This document shows positions 35,101 through 42,149 of a stretch of 64,000 nt of DNA, piece after piece (position 1 is the stretch's first letter; each line of letters starts with the position of its first letter). The position numbers and the translations under genes are program-made. The notes under the pieces are model-generated. The model saw only the letters and a list, made by a program, of their open reading frames with translations. It was not told where the DNA came from and ran no database searches. The DNA comes from DAOUBP01 sp034432655 (lineage in GTDB: Bacteria > Chloroflexota > Anaerolineae > CG2-30-64-16), in contig DAOUBP010000152.1 in NCBI GenBank assembly GCA_034432655.1, forward strand, positions 55,370 to 119,369, written 5' to 3'.

Positions 35101-37564
35101 GGATGGGTGCGCCAGCGGAAGTTTTGACCCCTGGAAGCAGGAACGCAGCCGCGGCGTAGGCCGCCGCGCCCAGGCATACGACGGCAGTGAAACCCAGGCT
35201 CAACGCCAGGATCGCCGCCAGCACCGAGGCCACCACTGATGCACAACCGTTGACGGCCCAGGCCCATGGCACCCAGCCCGGCGCGTGCGCTTCCAGCCAG
35301 GCCAGGCCCAGCGGGAACGGCAACCCCATGAGCACCGCAGGTAGCAGCAGGCTGAACAGCGCGGCCGCGTACCGGCCAGCCGCAGGCCATCCCAGGACAC
35401 CTTCTACCAGACTTCGGCCGGCCAGCCCGGTCAGCAATGCCAGCAACGCCAGGGCTGCAATTGCCCCGCGCGCCGGCATCCAGGCCTTGCGCGCCCAGGT
35501 GCTGCCCAGGCTGGAGCCCAGCAGGATGGCCAGGACCACCAGCGTGAACGCATAGGTCGCGTGGCCGGTTGCCAGCATCCAGCGCTGGATGAGTGGGATC
35601 TCCACGAAAAGGAAGGCGATCCCCAAAAGGCTGAAGTAGGTCAGGATACGTGCCTTTTCCCGTCCAGGAAGAGTGGGCGAACGACTGAAGTCATCTCCAC
35701 GACGGTGTGAGGAGCGATACTTTTGTAAGGCCAGCGGTGCTGCGATCAACAACCCGCTCAGTGCCAGCACCAGCGCCAGCAGCGCAACCAACACCAGATA
35801 GCCGCTGCCGCCGAACGGCTGCCAGGTGCGCCCCAGGGCTGCCAACACCTCCGGCGTTTGCGCCCACCGGAAGAAATGGAAGAAAAACGGCCGGTCGTCG
35901 GTCGGCGGTTCGACCGCATACGGCCAGCGCGCATAGAACGCGGCCCGATCTGCGGAGGCCAGCAGGGCAACCATTGCTTCGTAGAGCTCTGCCCGGGGCA
36001 TCCGGTTGAAGCGGTTGACCTCCTCCGCCTGGATGTCCGGTGCCCAGACCAGATCGTAGCGACGGTCGGCGGCAAAACGTCGCACCGCCGCCAGCTCCTC
36101 TTGTGTCCAGCCCGCCGGTTTGACCAGCGCTGTGAGGGTCTGGATCCCCCGATAAGCCACTAACGCCTGGCCGGGCCCGGCAACCTGGCGCTTGCTCAGC
36201 GCCTCTACCAGGGTAGCCAGCAGCCGCAGGTCCTCGCTGGGTGGAGTCTGCAGCCAGCGCGTGATCACCAGGATGCCGTCCGGGGCCAGGCGCGCCAGGA
36301 CGGCGCTCAGCCCCTCCGTTGTCAGGCTGTATGTTTCTGCCAGGCTGTACGCGCCGCTAGCCACCGGCCGATACGCATCGGTCAACGGCACGAAGACGAT
36401 GTCGTAGGCGGTGTGGTCTTGTGCCAGATAGGCGCGCGGTGGCGCGGCGAGAGCTGTGACCGACGGAAGCGTGTAGGGATCGGTGGCCGGCGCTGTCCGC
36501 TGAACGGCCTCCAGTACCAGAGGGTTGCTGGCCACCGCAATCACCCGGCCGGCACCGGTGGCCAGAGCTTGCGCGATCCCCAGCCCACCACCGGGCTCCA
36601 GGATCAACGTCCTGGCGCCAGGGCGTAGCTGAAACGCGGCCGCCTCTGGGAGGTACGCGGCCGCGCCGAAGGCCTCTGGAGCGCTCAACGGCACCGGCAT
36701 CATGCTGTCGCCGTCCACCGAAAGCCCCAGTTGCGCCGGGATCGGCCCGTTGTAAGTATAGCTCAGGCCCGGCAGGAGCCGCGTGCCGGCATCGGCCATC
36801 ACGTCCACGCTGGAGACAGCGTTCCAGCGGCCAAAGACCGCGTGCGAGCCGGGGTATTGTCGGGCATAGGACAGGCCTTTGTAAGGGGACAGGGTTAATC
36901 CGAGGACGCCCTGGCCGGTCAGGTTCAGAACGGCCAGGATGATCAGTCCCACCAGGCCGGCGATGACGACGAGTGGACGGCTGAAGTCGTGACTCCGAGG
37001 GTGGCGACGACCGAAGTTGTCACTACGAGGAAGGGTCGGCAGAAGGGCAATCAGCCCGCTGGCCAGGGCCGCGCCGGGGACGCCAGCCAGCGCGAGCGTG
37101 GCCGGCGCCAGGAGCACGCCGATCGCGGAGCCCAACAGGTTGGCGGCATATACCCGATGGCTGCGGCCACTGCTAACCGCCAGCGCTGCGCCGATGCCGA
37201 TCCCTGCGCACAGGAACGGCATCGTCAGCACCAGGTAGTAGAGCACGAAAAGTGCGATCTGGCGCCGGTCCCAGGCGATGCTGTAGCTGTCGAAGGGCAG
37301 CAGGTTCACCACACCATAAGCGATGGCCGTGGCCGCGGCGAAGGCGGCCCCACACCATGCCAGCAACCGGGGCAGTGATATCCGGCCCAGGCCTGGGGCG
37401 ATGGCCAGCAGCGAGCCGCTGGCACCGAACCCGAGCAGTGCCAGGCTCACTACCAGAAAGGCGAAGTGATAGAACTGCGCCACGGCCAGCAGCCGCGTCA
37501 GCGAGGTTTCCAGCAGCATGGTGGCTGCGGCCAGGGCGGCCACCCCAAAACCGACCTGACGCAT
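35069..37564 (-). CDS. membrane-embedded spermidine-synthase-like protein
   Basis: 831 residues. The first ~240 residues contain about seven transmembrane helices (starting VAALAAATMLLETSLTRLLA, typical of the fused MFS/spermidine synthase-like family). Residues about 270-600 form a Rossmann-type synthase-like domain (ARTLILEPGGGLGIAQALA; ASNPLVLEAVQ; YDIVFVPLTDAYRP); the C-terminal 220 residues return to membrane helices. True polyamine activity is unlikely to be certain, since this family has diverged. Two cytoplasmic-type loops contain inserted palindromic elements (PRSHDFSRP and RRGDDFSRS). ATG 37564 is divergent from the M20 gene. Confidence 0.8.
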   Translation of the reverse strand: MRQVGFGVAALAAATMLLETSLTRLLAVAQFYHFAFLVVSLALLGFGASGSLLAIAPGLGRISLPRLLAWCGAAFAAATAIAYGVVNLLPFDSYSIAWDRRQIALFVLYYLVLTMPFLCAGIGIGAALAVSSGRSHRVYAANLLGSAIGVLLAPATLALAGVPGAALASGLIALLPTLPRSDNFGRRHPRSHDFSRPLVVIAGLVGLIILAVLNLTGQGVLGLTLSPYKGLSYARQYPGSHAVFGRWNAVSSVDVMADAGTRLLPGLSYTYNGPIPAQLGLSVDGDSMMPVPLSAPEAFGAAAYLPEAAAFQLRPGARTLILEPGGGLGIAQALATGAGRVIAVASNPLVLEAVQRTAPATDPYTLPSVTALAAPPRAYLAQDHTAYDIVFVPLTDAYRPVASGAYSLAETYSLTTEGLSAVLARLAPDGILVITRWLQTPPSEDLRLLATLVEALSKRQVAGPGQALVAYRGIQTLTALVKPAGWTQEELAAVRRFAADRRYDLVWAPDIQAEEVNRFNRMPRAELYEAMVALLASADRAAFYARWPYAVEPPTDDRPFFFHFFRWAQTPEVLAALGRTWQPFGGSGYLVLVALLALVLALSGLLIAAPLALQKYRSSHRRGDDFSRSPTLPGREKARILTYFSLLGIAFLFVEIPLIQRWMLATGHATYAFTLVVLAILLGSSLGSTWARKAWMPARGAIAALALLALLTGLAGRSLVEGVLGWPAAGRYAAALFSLLLPAVLMGLPFPLGLAWLEAHAPGWVPWAWAVNGCASVVASVLAAILALSLGFTAVVCLGAAAYAAAAFLLPGVKTSAGAPILNAGPSTAQT
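35681..35703. repeat. palindromic element copy B inside the spermidine-synthase-like gene
   Basis: 23 bases beginning ACGACTGAAGTCATC, matching the element copies at 36977-36999 (16 of 23 positions) and preceded by the same GAGTGG. It is read in frame on the minus strand as RRGDDFSRS in a loop between predicted membrane helices. Confidence 0.6.
36977..37029. repeat. palindromic element copies A1 and A2 inside the spermidine-synthase-like gene
   Basis: Two direct 23-base copies, 36977-36999 (ACGGCTGAAGTCGTGAC...) and 37007-37029 (ACGACCGAAGTTGTCAC...), 18 of 23 positions identical. The core CGACTGAAGTCG is nearly self-complementary. They add SDNFGRRHPRSHDFSRP to a loop between predicted membrane helices without breaking the frame. 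Confidence 0.65.
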
Positions 37565-37792
37565 TTTCGGATCGCCTTTCTATGTGGCTTTCTTTCGTCT
37601 CTCTATGGTCGAGATCATAGCATGAAAAGCGGAGGATGAGAAACGAGAGACTTCAGATTGCGGCCTTCCGACGTTGCTTTGGAAGGTGCTGTTGTGCCGT
37701 CGCAGTCCAAAAGTTCCGAGTTTTCCGGGCCAGCGGAGCCTTGTGGTAAACTGCGGCCACAAACTCAGAATCCCAGGAGGATGCGACACACC
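37565..37792. other. divergent intergenic region with decayed repeat
   Basis: 228 bases between the divergent membrane protein and M20 genes. The stretch 37655-37715 reads GATTGCGGCC ... GCCGTCGCAGTCCAAAA, a decayed copy of the GCGGC/CCGCAATCC repeat. A possible -10 box TAAACT (37747-37752) precedes the M20 gene; its -35 is unclear. AGGAGG at 37775-37780 is the ribosome site. No further gene is visible. Confidence 0.5.
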
Positions 37793-38935
37793 ATGCAACT
37801 CACCGACAACCAGCGAATCCTCGCTTATCTGCGCGCACACCAGGCCGACATGGTGGATCACCTGATCCGCCTGGTGGAAATAGAGTCCCCCAGCAACAAC
37901 AAGGCAGCCGTTGACCGCCTTGGCGCAGTGTTGGCCGAGCAACTGCGCGACCTGGCCGCGTCTGTGGAAGTGTTGCCGCAAGTCCAGGTCGGTGATCACC
38001 TGCGGGCGCGCTGGGGGAATGGCGCGGGCGGCGTGCTCTTGTTATGCCACATGGATACGGTTTGGGATATCGGAACGCTGGCGCGCATGCCAGTGCGCGT
38101 GGAGAATGGTCGGCTCTATGGCCCCGGCGCGTTCGATATGAAGGGCGGGATCGTCAACGCGCTGTGGGCAATTCGCGCCCTGCGCGAACTGAATCTGCTG
38201 CCCGGCCGGCGCATCACCCTGTTGATCACGTCGGATGAGGAGATAGGCAGCCCCACATCGCGCGCGGTGATCGAATCGGAAGCGCTGGCCCATCAGGCGG
38301 TTTTCGTGCTGGAGCCCGCCCATCCCCCCCGTGCTTCTTTGAAGACCTGGCGCAAAGGCGTGGGCATGTATCGCGTCAGGACGCGGGGGGTAGCTGCCCA
38401 TGCCGGCGCCGCGCACGAGCAGGGGGTGAACGCCATCGAAGAGCTGGCGCACCACATCCTGGCCATCCAGGCACTCACCGACTACGAAGCCGGGACAACG
38501 GTGAATGTGGGGGTGATCGGCGGCGGCACCCGTTCCAATGTGGTGCCGGAAGAGGCCTGGGCGACCGTTGACCTGCGGGTGATGAATCAGGCCGAAGCAG
38601 AGCGCGTTGATCGTTTTATGCGCAGCTTGACGCCGAGGCTGCGGGGCGCATCGGTGGAGGTCAGCGGGGGGTTGAACCGGCCTCCCATGGTGCGGACGGC
38701 TGCCACGGTGGCGCTGTTCGAACGTGCAGCCGCCATCGCGGCCGAGCTGGGGTTTTCGGTGGATGAAACCGGTACAGGGGGCGGTTCAGACGGCAATTTC
38801 ACCGCGGCATTGGGGGTGTCCACCCTGGATGGCCTTGGGGTGGCCGGTGATGGCGGCCATGCGCAACACGAGCATGTGATCATCTCATCGTTGCCCGAGC
38901 GGGCTGCGCTGTTGGCCGGGCTGCTACAAAAATAG
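37793..38935 (+). CDS. M20 metallopeptidase, glutamate carboxypeptidase (CPG2)-like
   Basis: 380 residues from ATG 37793 (AGGAGG 12 nt upstream; ATG 37781 touches the ribosome site and is less likely). M20 residues: LLLCHMDTVWD (metal His/Asp), GPGAFDMKGG (bridging Asp), LLITSDEEIGS (catalytic Glu-Glu), GVAAHAGAAHEQGVNAI and the C-terminal AQHEHVI metal His. The VLEPAHPPR and GFSVDETGTGGGSDGN segments are typical of carboxypeptidase G2-type enzymes, which release C-terminal glutamate. No signal peptide. It stands alone, ended by a strong hairpin. Confidence 0.92.
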   Translation: MQLTDNQRILAYLRAHQADMVDHLIRLVEIESPSNNKAAVDRLGAVLAEQLRDLAASVEVLPQVQVGDHLRARWGNGAGGVLLLCHMDTVWDIGTLARMPVRVENGRLYGPGAFDMKGGIVNALWAIRALRELNLLPGRRITLLITSDEEIGSPTSRAVIESEALAHQAVFVLEPAHPPRASLKTWRKGVGMYRVRTRGVAAHAGAAHEQGVNAIEELAHHILAIQALTDYEAGTTVNVGVIGGGTRSNVVPEEAWATVDLRVMNQAEAERVDRFMRSLTPRLRGASVEVSGGLNRPPMVRTAATVALFERAAAIAAELGFSVDETGTGGGSDGNFTAALGVSTLDGLGVAGDGGHAQHEHVIISSLPERAALLAGLLQK

Positions 38936-38987
38936 GACAACTCCTTCGTCGGGCCGACTAAAGCCGGCGCTATGAAGGAGTTGTCCT
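38934..38987. terminator. hairpin shared by the M20 and zinc-ribbon genes
   Basis: A perfect 14-bp stem, AGGACAACTCCTTC (38934-38947) with GAAGGAGTTGTCCT (38974-38987). The loop carries CGACTAAAGCCGGCGCTATG, resembling the palindromic elements inside the spermidine-synthase-like gene. It lies between convergent genes and overlaps the M20 stop codon. Confidence 0.75.
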
Positions 38988-39002
38988 GCAGGGCGCTTAC
39001 GC

Positions 39003-39446
39003 CTACCAGTCGTTGCGTCCGCCGCGGCGATCGCGATCCCGGCCGCCGGAGCGACCGCCGGAGCGGCCGCCGCCGCCATAGCCACCACCGCCGTAGCCGC
39101 CGCTGGAGCGGCCGCCGTAGCTGCTACCGCTCGCGGGCCGTTGTTCCTTGAAGCAATCAGAGCAGTAGACTGGCTTGTCGCCGCGCGGTTGGAAGGGGAC
39201 TTCGGTCTCCTTGCCGCACTGCGCGCACACGGCCGGGTACATCTGACGTGTACCGTTGCCGTAATGGCTCCCACCCCCATAGCTGCCATAACCGCCGCTG
39301 GCGCGCTGCGCTTTGCGTGCGGCACGGCACTCGGGGCACCGGCTGGGCTCGTTGGTGAAACCTTTCTGGGCGTAGAAGTCCTGCTCCCCTGCGGTAAATG
39401 TAAATTCTTTGCCGCAGTCCACACAAACAAGAGTTTTGTCCGACAT
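39003..39446 (-). CDS. double zinc-ribbon protein with Gly/Arg-rich tail
   Basis: 147 residues from ATG 39446 (AAAGGAG upstream). Two zinc ribbons: C8-x2-C11 with C37-x2-C40 (LVCVDCGKEFTF; SRCPECRAARKAQR) and C74-x2-C77 with C95-x2-C98. The first matches the Chloroflexota-enriched zinc-ribbon family with GEQDFYAQKGF. The linker and the last 45 residues are Gly/Ser/Arg/Tyr-rich (GGYGGGGYGGGGRSGGRSGG), an RGG-like tail typical of nucleic-acid-binding, phase-separating proteins. I infer an RNA- or DNA-binding role; no partner is adjacent. Confidence 0.88.
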   Translation of the reverse strand: MSDKTLVCVDCGKEFTFTAGEQDFYAQKGFTNEPSRCPECRAARKAQRASGGYGSYGGGSHYGNGTRQMYPAVCAQCGKETEVPFQPRGDKPVYCSDCFKEQRPASGSSYGGRSSGGYGGGGYGGGGRSGGRSGGRDRDRRGGRNDW

Positions 39447-39809
39447 GAGTATTTTTTCTCCTTTTGAGAAACTGAAACTGGATATTGATCTTTACCTTCC
39501 GTCTGCGGGAGCACGCGGGGACTAGGCTTGAGGGAGCAAGACACCGGGTCCAACCGATTTCACCGACTAGCGGAACGTATTACGTTATCCTTATAACACC
39601 AATTGGGTACAAATGCAAATCCGGCAGGTAAGTGTTTATCTTTCCCCCGTGCATTTGCATGGATGCGTCTTGCCCCCATTCCAGGCCCCCGCCCCCGCAG
39701 GCGGGGGCGGGGGGAACCCCATGAAAGGGGTTTTGGCGACAGCGAAGCCGCCGCCAAAACCCCTACGCGGTTCCGTGTAGATGATAGGTGTGCTACAATA
39801 GCCCTTGCG
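39447..39809. other. structured intergenic region with three inverted repeats
   Basis: A 363-base non-coding region between divergent genes. It contains a perfect 13-bp palindrome of C/G runs with a 2-base loop (CCCCCGCCCCCGC 39686-39698 and its complement 39701-39713), a second 13-bp hairpin (AGGGGTTTTGGCG 39726-39738 with CGCCAAAACCCCT 39752-39764), and ATGCAAAT / ATTTGCAT pairs (about 39613 and 39652). The helicase promoter follows: TACAAT 39794-39799 with an extended TGC and weak TTCCGT 17 bases upstream. Confidence 0.7.
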
Positions 39810-42104
39810 ATGAAACCCTTTGAACTGACTGCAGTCCAGACTGCCGTAGTCGCGTTGCCGCCCACGGCGCGGGCCTTCCTGGAGGGCCCGGCCGGCGCCG
39901 GCAAGACGACCGCAGCCGTGGCGCGCTTGATCGAGCTGTTGCGGGCCGGCGTGCCCGGCCATCAGGTGTTGGTGCTTTTGCCTCAGCGCACCCTGGCCGG
40001 CCCCTACACCGCTGCGCTGCGCAAGCCATCGGCGCCGGCCGGGGGCGAGGTCACCATCCTCACCATTGGCGGTCTGGCGCAACGTGCCATTGAGCTGTTC
40101 TGGCCTTTGATCGCCGCGGAGGCCGGGTTCGCACATCCGAGCCGGCCGCCGGTCTTTCTCACCCTGGAAACCGCTCAGTATTTCATGGCCCGGGTGGTGA
40201 GGCCGCTGCTGGCCGAGGGCTATTTCGATTCCATCACTGTTGACCGCAACCGCCTCTACAGCCAGATCCTTGATAACCTGAACAAGGCTGCCGTGGTGGG
40301 CTTCCCCCACACCGAGATCGGCAGCCGCCTGGCCGGGGCGTGGGCCGGGGAAAGTGCCGGGGTCCGGGTCTATGCCGAGGCACAGGAGTGCGCCACGCGC
40401 TTCCGGGCCTATTGCCTGGCCAACAACCTGCTGGATTTCTCGTTGCAATACGAGGTGTTTGCGCGGCTGCTCTGGCCCATGCGCCGGTGCCGTGAGTACC
40501 TTGTGGGTCGCTATCGGCATCTCATCGTGGACAACGTTGAGGAGGACACCCCTGTTGCGCACGATATCCTGCTGGAATGGCTGCCGGAGTGTGCCTCGGC
40601 GTTGATCGTGTACGACGTGGGCGCGGGCTACCGTCGTTTCCTGGGCGCCGACCCCGCCAGCGCCTACCGCCTGAAGAGCCTGTGCGGAGAGCAAGTGACC
40701 TTCACCGGGTCGCGGGTGATGTCCCCGCCCATGGCCGCGTTGAGTGCGGCGCTACAACGCCAGTTGGGGCCAAAGCCGCTGCCCCCCACAGGGCCGGCCA
40801 TGCTGGGACGCAGCCGCGTGCTGGCCGAGGAGCTGACGTTCCGGCCGACCGGGCCGGATTCACAAGCCCTTGCCGATCCTGAGGGCCGACCTGAGGCGAA
40901 TGTGCCGGGGGCCGACTTCCGGCCGGCCATTGATTTCGCTGCACACCGCTTTCATCCGGAGATGCTGGACTGGGTGGCCGACGAGATCGGCCGGCTGGTG
41001 CATGAGGAGGGGGTGAAGCCGGGGCAGATCGTCGTGCTGGCGCCTTTTTTGAGCGGCGGGTTGCGCTTTGCGCTGGAGGTCCGCCTGGCGGCGCGCGGCA
41101 TCCCGGCGCGTTCGCACCGGCCATCCCGGGCCCTGCGCGAGGAACCGGCCACCGTCTGTCTGCTCACCCTGGCCGCGCTGGGCCATCCCCGCTGGGGCGT
41201 CGTTCCCCAGAAAGCGGACGTGGCCCATGCGTTGATGCTGGCCATCGCGGACATGGATCTAGTGCGCGCCCAGCTCCTGGCCGAGATCGCCTACCGGGTG
41301 CGCGACGGCGTGCCGACCTTGGGTCCCTTTTCGGCGTTGGAGCCGGACGCCCAGGAACGTATCACTTTCCTGCTGGGCGGGCGTTATGAGGGGCTGCGCG
41401 CCTGGGTGGAGGCGCAGAAGGCAGCCCAGCGCGCCCCGACAGGCCGCCCTTCTCGCCGCAGGGGGCGGGCCGGCGAGGGCTCCCCGCCACTCGATCACTA
41501 CCTGGCCCGGCTCTTCGGCGAGCTGTTGTCGCAGCCCGGCTACGGGTTCCACGGGGATTACGACGCGGGTGAGGTGACGGCCAAGGTCATCGAGTCGGCC
41601 CGCAAGTTCCGGGAGGTGATGGCCAGCCTGCCTTCCGCGGCGGACGAGAGCCAGGCAGATGCTCTGGGCCGCGAGTATCTGCAGCTGGTACAGGACGGCG
41701 TGGTGGCCGCGCAATATGTGAAAAGCTGGCAGCGCCAACCCCAGGAAGCGGTGTTGTTGGCCCCGGCCTATACCTTTTTGATGAGCAACCAGGCCGTGGA
41801 TCATCAGTTCTGGCTCGACGTGGGCAGCATCGGCTGGTGGGAGCGGCTCTATCAGCCGTTGACGCAGCCCTATGTGCTCAGCCGGCATTGGCCCGGCGAC
41901 CGTACCTGGACAGACCTGGATGAATACCTGGCGCGGCAGGAGGCACTGGCGGCCCTGGTCCTGGGCCTGGTGCGCCGCTGTCGGGTAAAGATTCATCTGG
42001 GCCTGTCGGAGTTGGGGGAGCAGGGGATCGAACAACGCGGCCCGCTCCTCCGGGCTATTCAGAACGTATTGCGTGCTGCGTACCACGCACCCACCTCCGC
42101 GTGA
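39810..42104 (+). CDS. AddB-like helicase subunit (UvrD-type N-terminal domain, degenerate motif II)
   Basis: 764 residues from ATG 39810, 10 bases after an extended -10 box (near-leaderless; upstream in-frame codons are repeat DNA). Walker A is GPAGAGKT (26-33), and motif Ia-like VLLPQRTLAGPY follows. The Walker B site reads LIVDNVEEDTP with D241 then N242 where UvrD enzymes have DE.QD, and no clear C-terminal helicase motifs V-VI (TVHKAKGLE, TRA) are seen, so ATPase activity may be weak or lost, as in AddB-type subunits. No PD-(D/E)xK motif: that function is in the third gene. It starts the set helicase-UvrD-nuclease. Confidence 0.72.
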   Translation: MKPFELTAVQTAVVALPPTARAFLEGPAGAGKTTAAVARLIELLRAGVPGHQVLVLLPQRTLAGPYTAALRKPSAPAGGEVTILTIGGLAQRAIELFWPLIAAEAGFAHPSRPPVFLTLETAQYFMARVVRPLLAEGYFDSITVDRNRLYSQILDNLNKAAVVGFPHTEIGSRLAGAWAGESAGVRVYAEAQECATRFRAYCLANNLLDFSLQYEVFARLLWPMRRCREYLVGRYRHLIVDNVEEDTPVAHDILLEWLPECASALIVYDVGAGYRRFLGADPASAYRLKSLCGEQVTFTGSRVMSPPMAALSAALQRQLGPKPLPPTGPAMLGRSRVLAEELTFRPTGPDSQALADPEGRPEANVPGADFRPAIDFAAHRFHPEMLDWVADEIGRLVHEEGVKPGQIVVLAPFLSGGLRFALEVRLAARGIPARSHRPSRALREEPATVCLLTLAALGHPRWGVVPQKADVAHALMLAIADMDLVRAQLLAEIAYRVRDGVPTLGPFSALEPDAQERITFLLGGRYEGLRAWVEAQKAAQRAPTGRPSRRRGRAGEGSPPLDHYLARLFGELLSQPGYGFHGDYDAGEVTAKVIESARKFREVMASLPSAADESQADALGREYLQLVQDGVVAAQYVKSWQRQPQEAVLLAPAYTFLMSNQAVDHQFWLDVGSIGWWERLYQPLTQPYVLSRHWPGDRTWTDLDEYLARQEALAALVLGLVRRCRVKIHLGLSELGEQGIEQRGPLLRAIQNVLRAAYHAPTSA

Positions 42105-42113
42105 CATAACAGC

Positions 42114-42148
42114 ACGCAATACGCACTACGCAATACGCAGTACGCAAC
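42114..42148. repeat. heptamer array ACGCANT directly before a start codon
   Basis: Five 7-bp units (ACGCAAT, ACGCACT, ACGCAAT, ACGCAGT, ACGCAAC) occupy the spacer between the AddB-like gene and the UvrD-like gene and end immediately at CC-ATG (42150). There is no ribosome site. Another heptamer block (ATTGCGTGCTGCGTACCACGC, within 42069-42090) lies in the 3' end of the preceding gene. The terminal ACGCAGTACGCAACCATG is nearly identical to that before the oxoamine synthase at 30686. Confidence 0.85.
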
Positions 42149-42149
42149 C

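Noticed and set aside
39603..39809. N-terminal extension of the AddB-like protein
   Set aside because: It reads through hairpins and the promoter; the Q-motif-like start MKPFELTAVQ at 39810 is at the expected place.
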